This document shows positions 16,179 to 25,713 of a stretch of 64,000 nucleotides of DNA, in pieces. The stretch comes from Oceanitalea stevensii (GTDB lineage: Bacteria > Actinomycetota > Actinomycetes > Actinomycetales > Actinomycetaceae). The notes beneath the pieces were generated by a model that worked only from the letters and a program-made list of their open reading frames with translations, had not been told where the DNA came from and searched no databases. Position numbers and translations under genes: made by a program. Position 1 is the stretch's first letter; each line of letters begins with the position of its first letter. The stretch is from contig NZ_JACSPO010000007.1 in NCBI RefSeq assembly GCF_014837105.1, forward strand, positions 1 to 64,000. Direction: 5' to 3'.

Positions 16179-19100
16179 CCACCACCGAGCTGGGGACCGA
16201 GCTGCCCGTCTTCGACGTGTGCGGCCCGCTGCCGGACGGCACCACCGTGCTCGAGGCCAGCGCCGGTACCGGCAAGACCTTCACCATCGCCGCCCTCGCC
16301 ACGCGCTACGTCGCCGAGCAGGGCATCGAGCTCGCCGACCTCCTCCTCGTCACCTTCGGGCGGGCGGCCACCTCCGAGCTGCGCGACCGGGTCCGTGGCC
16401 GGCTCCTCGCCACCGAGCGCGCCCTGCGCGACCCCGCCACCGCCCGCGCGAGCCGCGACGAGGTCGTGGCCCACCTCGCCGCCGTCGACGACGCCGAGGT
16501 CGCCACCCGCCGGCTGCGGCTCACCCGCGCGCTGTCCCAGCTCGACGCCGCCACCATCACGACGACGCACGGCTTCTGCCAGCAGATGCTCACCTCCCTC
16601 GGGGTGGCCGCGGACCTCGACCCCGACCACACCTTCGTCCCGGACGTCGCCGACCTGCGCGAGGAGGTCCTCGACGACGTCTACCTGCGCCTCTACGCCG
16701 GGTCCCGCGAGCCGGCGCTCAGCCCGGACGAGGCCCGCACGGTCGGCAAGGAGGCGGTGAGCGACCACCAGGCCGCCCTGCGCCCCACCGACGCCCCGGC
16801 GGACACCCTGCCCGGGCACCGCCTGGCCCTCGCCCGGGCCGTGCGCGAGGAGGTGCGCGACCGCAAGCGCAGCCGCCGCCTGCTCGACTACGACGACCTC
16901 CTCACCCTGCTGCGCGACGCCCTCACCCACCCCGTCCACGGACCGGCCGCCGCGGCGCGGGTCCGCGAGCGCTACGCCGTCGTCCTCGTCGACGAGTTCC
17001 AGGACACCGACCCCGTCCAGTGGGAGATCCTGCGCACCGCCTTCCACGGGCACCGCACCCTGGTCCTCATCGGCGACCCGAAGCAGGCGATCTACGCCTT
17101 CCGCGGCGGCGACGTCGTCACCTACCTCCAGGCCCGTGAGGTCGCGACGAGCACCGCCACCCTGGGGCGCAACTGGCGCAGCGACGCCCCGCTCCTCACC
17201 GGCCTCGAGGCGCTCCTCGACGGCGCCGCGCTCGGGGACGAGGCGATCGTCGTGCGATCTGTCGCCGCGGCCCACACCGGGGAGCGGCGCCTGCGGGGCG
17301 GGCCGCCCGTGCGGTTGCGGCAGGTCACCCGCGAGCCCTTCCGCCTCGCCGGCACGAAGAACCCGCGGGTGGGTGACGTGCGCCGGCTCGTGGCCGACGA
17401 CGTCGCCGCGGACGTCGTCGCCCAGCTCGGTGCCACCCAGCTGCACGACGGCGAGGGCTGGCGACCGCTGCACCCCGGCGACGTCGCCGTCCTCGCCCGC
17501 CGCAACGCCGACGCCGACGCCGTGCGGGACGCCCTCGCGGCCGCGGGCGTGCCCGCCGTCGTCTCCGGGCTCTTCAGCGTCTTCGCCACCGACGCCGCCC
17601 GCGACTGGCTCACGCTCCTCACCGCGCTCGAGCAGCCCGGGCACGGCGGACGGGCCGCGGCGCTGGCCCTCACCCCGTTCCTCGGCTGGGACGCCGCCCG
17701 ACTCGGCACGGCGGAGGACGCCGCCCGCGAGGAGCTGTCCGACACCGTGCGCGGCTGGGCCCGGCTCCTCACCGAGCGGGGGGTCGCGGCGCTCGTCGAG
17801 GCCGTCACCACCGCGGGCGTCGCCGAGCGGCTCATGGCCACGGCGAGCGGCGAGCGCGTCCTCACCGACGTCCGGCACGTCGGGGAGGCCCTGCACCTGG
17901 CGGCGGTCGAGGAGGACCTCGGCGTCGCCGCGCTGACGGACTGGCTGCGCACGCGGATCGCGGAGGCGGACCGCGACTACGCCGAGGAGCGCAGCCGCCG
18001 CCTGGAGACCGACGCCGACGCCGTCCAGGTCGTCACGGTCCACTCCTCCAAGGGCCTGGAGTTCCCGGTCGTCTACGTCCCCTTCGGCTGGGACCGCTAC
18101 GAGTCGCGCACCCCGCCGGTGCTCCGCTACCACGACGACGCCGGCACCCGGCTGCTCCACGTCGGCGGCCAGGAGGACCCCGGCTACGACGACGCCCGCG
18201 ACCGTCACCTCGCCGAGGAGCGCGGGGAGGACCTGCGCCTCCTCTACGTCGCGCTCACCCGGGCCGCGGCGCAGGTCGTCGTCCACTGGGCGCCCTCGTC
18301 CAACTCCCCCGCCGGGCCGCTCACCCGTCTCCTCCTGGGCGGGCACGCCCCCGGGCAGGAGCCGCCGGCGCGGGTGCCCGTCCGCGCCGACGACGCCGTC
18401 ACCGACGCGCTGGCCGGCGTCGTCGCCCGCTCGGGCGGCTCGGTGGCCCTCGAGCGCGTCACCGCGCGGCCACAGCCCGTCACCTGGCAGCCCCCGCCGC
18501 CCGCGCGCCCGGAGCTGTCCGTCGCGCGCCTGGGCCGCAGCCTTGACCACACGTGGCGGCGCACGTCCTACACGGGCCTCACGGCCGCGGCGCACCACGA
18601 GCCGGTGGGCAGTGAGCCGGAAGGGACCGGTGTGGAGGACGAGGCCGACGTCCTCGTCACGGGTCCCGGCGGCCCCGACCCCACGCGCGCCCTGCCCTCC
18701 CCCATGGCCGAGCTGCCCGGAGGGACGGGGTTCGGCACGGTCGTCCACGAGGTCCTCGAGCAGGTCGACACGACGGCACCGGACCTCGCCGCCGAGCTGC
18801 GCGAACGCTGCCGGGAGGGCGGCACCGCGCGGGTGCCGGGGCTCGACCCCGAGGCCCTCGCCGTCGCCCTCGAGCAGGTGCTCGCCACCCCGCTCGGACC
18901 CCTCGCCGGGGACGCGACGCTCGCCGGGTTCGCGCCCTCGGACCGGCTGGCCGAGCTCGAGTTCGAGCTGCCGCTCGCCGGTGGTGACTCCCCGGCCGCG
19001 AGCGCCGCCACGCTCGTCGACCTCGCCCTCCTCCTGCGGCGCCACCTGCCGCCCGACGACGTCTTCGCGCCGTACGCCGACCAGCTCGCCGCCCTCGGGC

Positions 19101-19516
19101 CCGAGCGCCTGCACGGCTACCTCACCGGCAGCATCGACGCGGTGCTGCGGCACGGGACCGGTGACGCGACGCGGTACCTCGTCGTCGACTACAAGACGAA
19201 CCGGTTGGCGCCGCCCGAGGAGCCGCTCACCCTGTGGCACTACCGGCCCGAGGCCGTCGCCGAGGCGATGATGCGCTCGCACTACCCGCTGCAGCTGCTG
19301 CTCTACCTCGCCGCGCTGCACCGCTACCTGCGCTGGCGCCACCGCGGCTACGACCCCGAGCGGCATCTCGGCGGCGGGCTCTACCTCTTCGTCCGCGGCA
19401 TGGCGGGACCGGGCACGCCCGCCGCCGACGGCACCCCCTACGGGGTCATGGCGTGGCGGCCGCCCGCCTCACTCGTCGTCGCGCTCTCCGCGCTGCTCGA
19501 GGGGAGGGCCTCATGA
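16175..19516 (+). CDS. recB: Exodeoxyribonuclease V subunit RecB
   Basis: The 3'-5' helicase and nuclease subunit of RecBCD. 1113 residues. SF1A motifs are visible: motif I EASAGTGKTFTIAAL near residue 28, VLVDEFQDTDPVQWEIL (motif II) and GDPKQAIYAFRGGDVVTYL (motif III), then VVTVHSSKGLEFPVVYVP and LRLLYVALTRAAAQVVVH. The C-terminal nuclease domain has GFGTVVHEVLEQV and LVVDYKTNRL near residue 1004, the DxK catalytic pair. The start GTG overlaps the recC stop (GTGA) and its stop overlaps recD (ATGA), so the three subunits are translationally coupled. Confidence 0.96.
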   Translation: MTTTELGTELPVFDVCGPLPDGTTVLEASAGTGKTFTIAALATRYVAEQGIELADLLLVTFGRAATSELRDRVRGRLLATERALRDPATARASRDEVVAHLAAVDDAEVATRRLRLTRALSQLDAATITTTHGFCQQMLTSLGVAADLDPDHTFVPDVADLREEVLDDVYLRLYAGSREPALSPDEARTVGKEAVSDHQAALRPTDAPADTLPGHRLALARAVREEVRDRKRSRRLLDYDDLLTLLRDALTHPVHGPAAAARVRERYAVVLVDEFQDTDPVQWEILRTAFHGHRTLVLIGDPKQAIYAFRGGDVVTYLQAREVATSTATLGRNWRSDAPLLTGLEALLDGAALGDEAIVVRSVAAAHTGERRLRGGPPVRLRQVTREPFRLAGTKNPRVGDVRRLVADDVAADVVAQLGATQLHDGEGWRPLHPGDVAVLARRNADADAVRDALAAAGVPAVVSGLFSVFATDAARDWLTLLTALEQPGHGGRAAALALTPFLGWDAARLGTAEDAAREELSDTVRGWARLLTERGVAALVEAVTTAGVAERLMATASGERVLTDVRHVGEALHLAAVEEDLGVAALTDWLRTRIAEADRDYAEERSRRLETDADAVQVVTVHSSKGLEFPVVYVPFGWDRYESRTPPVLRYHDDAGTRLLHVGGQEDPGYDDARDRHLAEERGEDLRLLYVALTRAAAQVVVHWAPSSNSPAGPLTRLLLGGHAPGQEPPARVPVRADDAVTDALAGVVARSGGSVALERVTARPQPVTWQPPPPARPELSVARLGRSLDHTWRRTSYTGLTAAAHHEPVGSEPEGTGVEDEADVLVTGPGGPDPTRALPSPMAELPGGTGFGTVVHEVLEQVDTTAPDLAAELRERCREGGTARVPGLDPEALAVALEQVLATPLGPLAGDATLAGFAPSDRLAELEFELPLAGGDSPAASAATLVDLALLLRRHLPPDDVFAPYADQLAALGPERLHGYLTGSIDAVLRHGTGDATRYLVVDYKTNRLAPPEEPLTLWHYRPEAVAEAMMRSHYPLQLLLYLAALHRYLRWRHRGYDPERHLGGGLYLFVRGMAGPGTPAADGTPYGVMAWRPPASLVVALSALLEGRAS

Positions 19517-21315
19517 CGCTCCTCGACGACGGCGACGCCCGGCTCGCGGTCCACGCCCCGCCGCTGCTCGCCCGCTTCAACACCGCCGGGGTCGTCGCGG
19601 CGGCGGACGTCCAGGTCGCGCGGCGGCTGGGCTCGCTCGTCGGCGAGCGCGACGAGAGCGTGCTCCTCGCAGTCGCGCTCGCCACGCGCGCCGTGCGGTC
19701 GGGCTCCGTGTGCCTCCACCTCGAGGACGCCGCGTCCTTCGCCGCCGACGCCGAGACGCCCCCCGGTGAGCTCCCGTGGCCCGAGCCCGCCGCGTGGGAG
19801 GCGGCGATCGGGGCGAGCCCGCTCGTCGCCGTCGGCGTCGAGGGCCCCGCCGACCGGCCCGTGCGCTGGGTGGGCGGGCGCCTCTACCTCGACCGCTACT
19901 GGCGCGACGAGATGGTCGTGCGCCGCCAGGCCGACGCGCGCCTCGCCGCGCCCCCGGCCGCCGTCGACGACGCCCGGCTCGCCGCTGCCCTCGACCGCCT
20001 CCTCCCCGACGCCGGGGACGCGCTGCAGCGGCAGGCCGCCGCGGCCGCCGTCGCGGGCCGGCTCACGGTGCTGACCGGCGGTCCGGGCACCGGCAAGACG
20101 ACGACGGTCGCCCGCCTCATCGCCGTCCTCCAGGACGTCGCCGGGCCGCTGCGCATCGCGCTGGCCGCCCCCACAGGCAAGGCCGCGGCCCGGCTGCAGG
20201 AGGCCGTCCACGAGGTCGTCGACGAGCTCGGGGACGAGGACCGCGAAAGGGTCGGCACGCTCAGCGCCTCGACCCTCCACCGGCTGCTCGGCTGGCTGCC
20301 GGGCAGCTCCACCCGCTTCCGGCACGGACCTGGCCGCCACCTGCCCCACGACGTCGTCGTCGTCGACGAGACCTCGATGGTGTCGCTGCCGCTCATGGCG
20401 CGGCTGCTCGAGGCGCTGCGGCCGGACGCGCGGCTCGTCCTCGTCGGTGACCCCGACCAGCTCGCCTCGGTCGAGGCCGGGGCGGTGCTCGGCGACCTCG
20501 TGGCCCGCACCCCGGAGGCGTCCGGGGCGGGCGGTGTCGTCCGTCTCCTCACGGTCCACCGGCAGGAGGAGGACAGCGCCATCCTCCCGCTCGCCGCGGC
20601 GATCCGCGCCGGGGACGCGGAGGAGACGCTGCGGCTGCTGCGCGCGGGTCACCCGTCGGTCGAGCTCGTCGAGCTCGCCGAGGACCACCTGCCGGGAGAC
20701 GCGGAGCTGGCCTCGCTGCGTGCCGACGCCGCCGCTGCCGGTCGCGCGCTCGTCCACGCGGCCCGCGAGGGTGACGCCACCGGCGCCCTGCGCGCGCTGG
20801 GCTCCCACCGGGTGCTCGTCGCCCACCGGCGCGGGCCGGCGGGCGTGGCGCACTGGTCGGCGCTCGTCGAGCAGTGGGTGGCCGAGGCGGCCGGCCCGCA
20901 CCCGGACGCGCTCGACCCCCGCAGCCCCTGGTACCCGGGCCGGCCGGTCCTCGTCACCGCGAACGACCGCGAGACGGGCCTCTACAACGGGGACACCGGC
21001 GTCGTCGTCGCCGACGGCGAGGGGCTGGTCGCGGTCCTCGGGGACCCCGGCGCCCCGCTGCGGGTGCGCACCCACCGGCTGCCCGCCGTCGAGACCGTCC
21101 ACGCGATGACCGTCCACCGCGGGCAGGGCAGCCAGTTCGCGCGGGTCTCGCTCGTGCTCCCGCCGGCCGCGTCCCCGCTCCTCACCCGCGAGCTGCTCTA
21201 CACGGCCGTCACCCGCGCCCGCGAGCACGTCCGGGTCCTCGGCAGCGCGGCGGCGGTCCGCCGCGCCGTCCAGACCCCCGTCCGCCGCGCCTCCGGCCTC
21301 CGCACCCCCCTGTAG
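19513..21315 (+). CDS. recD: Exodeoxyribonuclease V subunit RecD
   Basis: The 5'-3' helicase of RecBCD. The 600-residue SF1B protein has a Walker A VLTGGPGTGKTTTVARL near residue 190, LAAPTGKAAARLQEAV, VVVVDETSMVSLPLMARLL (motif II), LVGDPDQLASVEAGAVLGDL (motif III), PVLVTANDRETGLYNGDTGV, and the terminal HAMTVHRGQGSQFARVSL and YTAVTRARE motifs. Last gene of the recCBD operon. Its longer in-frame upstream extension lies inside recB and is not used. Confidence 0.96.
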   Translation: MTLLDDGDARLAVHAPPLLARFNTAGVVAAADVQVARRLGSLVGERDESVLLAVALATRAVRSGSVCLHLEDAASFAADAETPPGELPWPEPAAWEAAIGASPLVAVGVEGPADRPVRWVGGRLYLDRYWRDEMVVRRQADARLAAPPAAVDDARLAAALDRLLPDAGDALQRQAAAAAVAGRLTVLTGGPGTGKTTTVARLIAVLQDVAGPLRIALAAPTGKAAARLQEAVHEVVDELGDEDRERVGTLSASTLHRLLGWLPGSSTRFRHGPGRHLPHDVVVVDETSMVSLPLMARLLEALRPDARLVLVGDPDQLASVEAGAVLGDLVARTPEASGAGGVVRLLTVHRQEEDSAILPLAAAIRAGDAEETLRLLRAGHPSVELVELAEDHLPGDAELASLRADAAAAGRALVHAAREGDATGALRALGSHRVLVAHRRGPAGVAHWSALVEQWVAEAAGPHPDALDPRSPWYPGRPVLVTANDRETGLYNGDTGVVVADGEGLVAVLGDPGAPLRVRTHRLPAVETVHAMTVHRGQGSQFARVSLVLPPAASPLLTRELLYTAVTRAREHVRVLGSAAAVRRAVQTPVRRASGLRTPL

Positions 21316-21387
21316 CCCCGCCCCCGGCTCCCGCCCCGGTCCGGCCGGGCCCCGGCCAGGTCCCGCCCCGGCCCAGGCGCCCCCACC

Positions 21388-21414
21388 CGCCGACAGCTGG
21401 ATCTCGCCCGGGGT
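21388..21414 (+). repeat. Dispersed short repeat, single copy (CGCCGACAGCTGGATC type)
   Basis: CGCCGACAGCTGGATCTCGC followed by CCGGGG, in the intergenic stretch between recD and hisN. The same core recurs three times at 51103-51210 and, in diverged form, at 59765-59861. Confidence 0.6.
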
Positions 21415-21458
21415 GCGGGGCCGTCGGCGCGCGTCCCCGGGCGGCGGGGCGTCGCCGC

Positions 21459-21464
21459 TAGCGT
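21459..21464 (+). promoter_or_regulatory. Candidate -10 element of a leaderless hisN transcript
   Basis: TAGCGT lies 6 nt before the ATG at 21471. No ribosome site is visible. Confidence 0.55.
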
Positions 21465-21470
21465 GACGCC

Positions 21471-22274
21471 ATGCCCATCACGCGTCTCCGGTACGACGAC
21501 GACCTGCGCCTGGCCCACGTGATCGCCGACCAGGTCGACGCCCAGACGATGGCCCGCTTCCAGGCCCTCGACCTCGTCGTCGAGACCAAGCCGGACCTCA
21601 GCCCCGTCTCCGACGCCGACAAGTCCGCCGAGGAGATCGTCCGTGCGCAGCTCGGCCGTACCCGGCCGCGCGACTCCGTCCTCGGGGAGGAGTTCGGCAC
21701 CACCGGCCGGTCCGCCCGCCAGTGGATCATCGACCCCATCGACGGGACGAAGAACTTCGTCCGCGGCGTGCCGGTGTGGGCGACGCTCATCGGGCTGGTC
21801 GAGGACGACGAGGTCGTCCTCGGCGTCGTCTCCGCCCCCGCGCTGGGCCGCCGCTGGTGGGCCACCCTCGGCTCGGGCGCCTGGACCGGCCGCTCGCTGT
21901 CCTCGGCGCGCCGGCTCCACGTGTCGAGCGTGTCCCGCATCGAGGACGCCTCGCTCAGCTACTCCTCGCTGGACGGCTGGGCCGAGTCCGCCCGGCTGCG
22001 CGCCTTCCTCACCCTCGCCCAGCGCTGCTGGCGCACCCGCGCCTACGGCGACTTCTGGTCCTACATGCTCGTCGCCGAGGGCGCGGTCGACCTCGCCGCC
22101 GAGCCGGAGCTCGAGACCTACGACATGGCGGCCCTCGTCCCGATCGTCACCGAGGCGGGCGGCAGGTTCACCAGCCTCTACGGCGCGCCCGGGCCCTTCG
22201 GCGGCAACGCCGTGGCCACCAACGGACTCCTCCACGACGAGGTCCTCCAGATGCTCACCGCCCAGGAGGACTGA
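21471..22274 (+). CDS. hisN: Histidinol-phosphatase of the inositol-monophosphatase family
   Basis: Likely hydrolyses L-histidinol phosphate to histidinol, as the actinobacterial HisN proteins of this fold do. The 267-residue protein has the metal-binding motifs [15 protein letters not shown], and the signature [25 protein letters not shown], followed by a C-terminal [20 protein letters not shown] (Tyr in place of the usual Trp of WDxAAG). Members of the family also act on inositol-1-phosphate or PAP, so the substrate is inferred from the [11 protein letters not shown] subtype. No his genes are adjacent. Confidence 0.85.
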   Translation: MPITRLRYDDDLRLAHVIADQVDAQTMARFQALDLVVETKPDLSPVSDADKSAEEIVRAQLGRTRPRDSVLGEEFGTTGRSARQWIIDPIDGTKNFVRGVPVWATLIGLVEDDEVVLGVVSAPALGRRWWATLGSGAWTGRSLSSARRLHVSSVSRIEDASLSYSSLDGWAESARLRAFLTLAQRCWRTRAYGDFWSYMLVAEGAVDLAAEPELETYDMAALVPIVTEAGGRFTSLYGAPGPFGGNAVATNGLLHDEVLQMLTAQED

Positions 22275-22344
22275 GGCTCCGGGGCTCTTCCCCGGCGCAC
22301 ACCTCGGCACTACGCTCGGCGGCAGTCGACGAGCGGAGAACGCC

Positions 22345-23058
22345 ATGGCCCACCCCGTCATCCTCGTCCCCGGCTTCTGGCTGGGCGCCTGGGCCTGGGA
22401 GGACGTCCTCGCCGACCTGAGCCGGGCGGGGTGCGAGGCGGAGGCGCTCACGCTGCCGGGCCTCGAGGCCGCGGACACCGACCGTTCGGGCATCACCTTC
22501 CAGGACCACGTCGACGCCATCTGCACCGCCGTCGAGGCCACCGGGCGCCCCACCGTGCTCGCCGTCCACAGCGGCGCGGGCTTCTCCGGCTACGCCGCGA
22601 GCGACCGCCTCACCGACCGCCTCGCCGCCATGGTCTACGTCGACACCGCACCGGGTGTGGGCGCCATGGACCCCGACTTCGCCGGCGTCGACATGCCGCT
22701 CGACTGGGAGTCGCTCGCGGCCGAGGAGAACCTCGACGGCCTCAGCGAGGAGCAGCTGCAGACCTTCCGCGCCCGTGCCGTCCCCCAACCGGGCGGTGTG
22801 CTGTGCGGGACGGCGGACCTCGTCAACGACGCACGCCGTGACGTCCCGAGCACCTTCGTCTGCACGAGCTTCACCGCCGAGGCCTACCGGACCTACGCCG
22901 CCGAGGGCACGATGGCCTGGCTCGCGGGCATCCCCGAGCTCACCGACACGACGTGGATCGACCTGCCCACCAGCCACTGGCCGATGTGGTCACGTCCCCG
23001 CGAGCTCGCGGCCGTCATCGCCGAGGTGGCCGGGGCGGACACGAGCGCGCTCACGTAG
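22345..23058 (+). CDS. Alpha/beta hydrolase
   Basis: A 237-residue protein with the hydrolase start VILVPGFWLGAWAWEDVLADL (the HGxW-type oxyanion loop), nucleophile elbow VLAVHSGAGFSGY, and a C-terminal PTSHWPMWSRP that supplies the His. Its short length, lacking a large lid, resembles the salicylate-binding/methylesterase-like group. GGAGA lies 6 nt before the ATG. The gene follows hisN by 70 bp and precedes the DUF1992 gene by 32 bp; the three could be co-transcribed. Substrate unknown. Confidence 0.82.
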   Translation: MAHPVILVPGFWLGAWAWEDVLADLSRAGCEAEALTLPGLEAADTDRSGITFQDHVDAICTAVEATGRPTVLAVHSGAGFSGYAASDRLTDRLAAMVYVDTAPGVGAMDPDFAGVDMPLDWESLAAEENLDGLSEEQLQTFRARAVPQPGGVLCGTADLVNDARRDVPSTFVCTSFTAEAYRTYAAEGTMAWLAGIPELTDTTWIDLPTSHWPMWSRPRELAAVIAEVAGADTSALT

Positions 23059-23090
23059 TCGCTCCGGGTGGGGCGCGGGAGGATGGGGCG

Positions 23091-23639
23091 ATGACCGAGC
23101 GCCGGCCTCACGACGTCCCCGTCGAGACCTGGGTGGACCGCCTCGTCCGCGACGCCGCGGCACGCGGCGCCTTCGACAGCCTGCCGGGCGCGGGCAAGCC
23201 GCTGCCCGGCATCGACGAGCCGCTCCACGAGGACTGGTGGATCCGCCAGAAGCTGCGCAGCGAGGACCTGCCCCTCGACGGCCTCCTGCCCCCGGCGCTG
23301 CTGCTGCGCAAGGAGCTCGCCGCCCTGCCCGAGACCGTGCGCCCCCTGCGTGACGAGGCCGCCGTCCGGGACACCGTGCGTGCGCTCAACCGGCGGGTCG
23401 CGGACTACATCCGGTCCCCGAGCGGGCCGGTGCTGCCGGTCGCCCCCGCGGACGCGGACGCCGTCGTCGCGCAGTGGCGTGCCGGTCGCGGCGGTGACAC
23501 GCAGACGGGTGGGACGCGGCCCGCCGAGCGTGCGGCTCCCGGACGCCCGGCCCGCCCCCGGCGATGGCGGCGGCTACGCCGGGCGCGCGAGAACCCCACC
23601 GATGTACCCCGCGACGGCGCCGGCCCAGACGAGGAGTAG
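23091..23639 (+). CDS. DUF1992 (DnaJ-homologue subfamily C member 28-like) protein
   Basis: A 182-residue protein whose first 110 residues match the DUF1992 domain: WVDRLVRDAAARGAFDSLPGAGKPLPG, then EDWWIRQKLRSEDLPLDGLLPPALLLRKE and the NRRVADYI helix. The motif GxFxxLPGxGKPL is the family hallmark. The remainder is a disordered Arg/Pro-rich tail. The function of bacterial members is unknown. The last 66 bp overlap the 3' end of the convergent zinc-ribbon gene. Confidence 0.88.
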   Translation: MTERRPHDVPVETWVDRLVRDAAARGAFDSLPGAGKPLPGIDEPLHEDWWIRQKLRSEDLPLDGLLPPALLLRKELAALPETVRPLRDEAAVRDTVRALNRRVADYIRSPSGPVLPVAPADADAVVAQWRAGRGGDTQTGGTRPAERAAPGRPARPRRWRRLRRARENPTDVPRDGAGPDEE

Positions 23640-25559
23640 CCCCAGGGAGAGGGTGAGGACGGCCCCCCGCACGGTGATCGCCGCGATGACGTAGGCGACC
23701 GACAGGAGGACGACGAGGAGGGCGGTCTTGCGCGTGAGGCTGCCCTTGCCCGTCACGCCGAAGGCCATGGCGACGGCGAGCACGGCGAGCAGCACGCGTG
23801 CCGCCGCCGCGACGAGGTGCGTCCCCTCGTCCGGGGAGATGTCCGCGACGTCGCCGAGCGCCGCGAGGGGCGCCGTGCCGACGATGGTGAGCCCGTCGGC
23901 GGACGTGAGGAGGTTCCACGGCAGGAGCGACCCGAGCAGGACGAACGCGGCACCGCCGAGCACGAGGAGCGTGCGCAGCAGGGGCCGCCGGTCGGAGCTG
24001 GTCTGGGTGAAGGCGGCCTGGGCGAGGAGCCGCCCCTCGCCGTCGTCGGCACTGACCTCGAGCTCCCGGGTGACCGACTCCCCACCCTGCGGGAGTGGCG
24101 CGTCGACCGTCATCCGGGCCTGTCCGACCCCTCCGGGAGGCGCGGTCACCACGGGCGGCGTGAAGGTCACCCGGGCCGTGCCGTGGGAGTCGACCGCCCC
24201 GAGACGCACGGCGAGCGGTCCCTGCCCCGCGGTGTTGTCGACGGCGACGGCGAAGGTCCCGTGGCGGGTGTCGGCGCGGGTGAGGTGACGCGGCGTCACG
24301 TGCAGCTCCGCCGTCGTGATCGGCGACGGCGTCATCGTCACCTCGAGCGACCCCGGTGCCTCGTGCTCGGTGACGCCGTCCCCGGCGACGACCGAGAAGG
24401 GTCGCACGACCGTCCGTCCGCGCGGGACCACCTCGGTGAGCTGGACGTGTCCGCGGGCCACGGCGACCTGGCCCGCCGGGACGAGGAGCCGCTGCGGGGC
24501 GAGGGTGATGACCAGGGCCCGGGCGGGGTCCCGACCCCCGAGGGCGAGCTCCACCGCCTCCCGGCCGCCGCGGTTGTCGACATGGACCTCGAAGTCCGCG
24601 GCGACCGCGTTCGTCACCCGCAGCTCGCGGGTTGACAGGCTGACCCCGACGGGCACCACCTCGGGCTCGGGCGAGGTGTGCTGGACGAGGGTGAAGGTCG
24701 CGGTGAACTCCCCGCCGTCGTTGGCGGCCGTGACCGTCAGCTGCCGCGTCGCGTCCTGCCCGGGGGCAGGAGCCGGGGCCATGAAGTGGCCGCGCACCTC
24801 GACGAGCTGACCGGCCGGCACCTGGACCACGCGCGGCACGAAACCGAAGCGCACGACGCCCTCGGGGTCGGCGCCGGAGAGCTCGAAGCTCTGCGGGAAG
24901 TTGGCCCGCCGGTTGTCGATCCGCACGGCGAAGCGGGCACGCGCCTCGTCGGTGAGCCGCAGGAGACGTGGCTGGACGTCCAGGGTGGCGGGCGGCCCGT
25001 AGGGGGCGACGGTCACCGTGACCGCCACGGGCACCCGCTGGTCCGGTGCGGACTCGGAGCACACGTGGAGGTGGACGGTGAGCCGCTGGGCGGGGACGAG
25101 CGCACCGTCGCGGATCCGCAGGCCGACATCGAGGGTGCCCTCGTCGCCGGGCATGAGACGCAGCGGCGCGAGGCTCACCTCGAGCCAGTCCGGCGTCTCC
25201 TCCGCCTCGACGACGACGCCGTCCACCACCGAGGACCGGTTGGACACCCGTGCGGTCACCGTTCCCGGCTGCTCGGGGACGAGCGTGACCTCCGTGGTGA
25301 CGGCGTGGACCTCGGGCGCCCGGGCGTCCGCCGGTGCGGTGCGGACGGCGGTCGCGGTCTCGCCCTGGGACGCCGGGGCCACGGCCTCGGCCGTCTCGAC
25401 CGTGTCGATGGTGTCCGGCACCGTCGCGACGGCGGGGTGCCCGCCGATGGTCGTCGCGCCCGTGTCCCACCCGAGGTAGGTGTCGCAGGCGCGGCAGAAC
25501 TGGGTTCCCTGCGGGTTCGCAGCCCCGCAGCTCTCGCACACGTCCTCGGACATCGACAT
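23574..25559 (-). CDS. Membrane protein with N-terminal zinc ribbon and beta-sandwich repeats
   Basis: A 661-residue protein of unknown function. Residues 8-25 form a zinc ribbon, CESCGAANPQGTQFCRAC. A low-complexity Thr/Ala stretch follows, then four or five Ig-like beta-sandwich units of about 95 residues, each with a VTARVSNRS/FAVRIDNRR/FEVHVDNRG/FAVAVDNTA strand: NEW3-like architecture. The C-terminus has about four TM helices (LRTLLVLGGAAFVLLGSLLPW; VAAAARVLLAVLAVAMAFGV; ALLVVLLSVAYVIAAITV; LSLGLLLVWAGAVAGYIGGVL). There is no signal peptide, so the repeats probably lie on the cytoplasmic side unless the protein inverts. Minus-strand TACGAT at 25593-25588 is a candidate -10. Confidence 0.75.
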   Translation of the reverse strand: MSMSEDVCESCGAANPQGTQFCRACDTYLGWDTGATTIGGHPAVATVPDTIDTVETAEAVAPASQGETATAVRTAPADARAPEVHAVTTEVTLVPEQPGTVTARVSNRSSVVDGVVVEAEETPDWLEVSLAPLRLMPGDEGTLDVGLRIRDGALVPAQRLTVHLHVCSESAPDQRVPVAVTVTVAPYGPPATLDVQPRLLRLTDEARARFAVRIDNRRANFPQSFELSGADPEGVVRFGFVPRVVQVPAGQLVEVRGHFMAPAPAPGQDATRQLTVTAANDGGEFTATFTLVQHTSPEPEVVPVGVSLSTRELRVTNAVAADFEVHVDNRGGREAVELALGGRDPARALVITLAPQRLLVPAGQVAVARGHVQLTEVVPRGRTVVRPFSVVAGDGVTEHEAPGSLEVTMTPSPITTAELHVTPRHLTRADTRHGTFAVAVDNTAGQGPLAVRLGAVDSHGTARVTFTPPVVTAPPGGVGQARMTVDAPLPQGGESVTRELEVSADDGEGRLLAQAAFTQTSSDRRPLLRTLLVLGGAAFVLLGSLLPWNLLTSADGLTIVGTAPLAALGDVADISPDEGTHLVAAAARVLLAVLAVAMAFGVTGKGSLTRKTALLVVLLSVAYVIAAITVRGAVLTLSLGLLLVWAGAVAGYIGGVLARPA

Positions 25560-25701
25560 CCCCGTGACCCCTCATCGGACCGCCTCGATCGTACCGCCGG
25601 CCGTGGCTGATCCTCCCTGCCCGAAGGGGCAGGGACACCTGCCCGGGCGGCCCGGGAGGCGCCGTCCCGCGGGGCTCCACGGCGATGTCGGTGGCCGCGG
25701 T

Positions 25702-25707
25702 TACCGT
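25702..25707 (+). promoter_or_regulatory. Candidate -10 element of leaderless sbcDC
   Basis: TACCGT lies 6 nt before the sbcD ATG at 25714, with no ribosome site. It sets the sbcDC transcript start at the ATG and excludes longer upstream starts. Confidence 0.55.
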
Positions 25708-25713
25708 CGGACC

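Noticed and set aside
15917..19366. A 1149-residue open frame antisense to recB
   Set aside because: Same shadow effect; composition is Gly/Val/Arg/Glu-rich and recB motifs are intact on the other strand.
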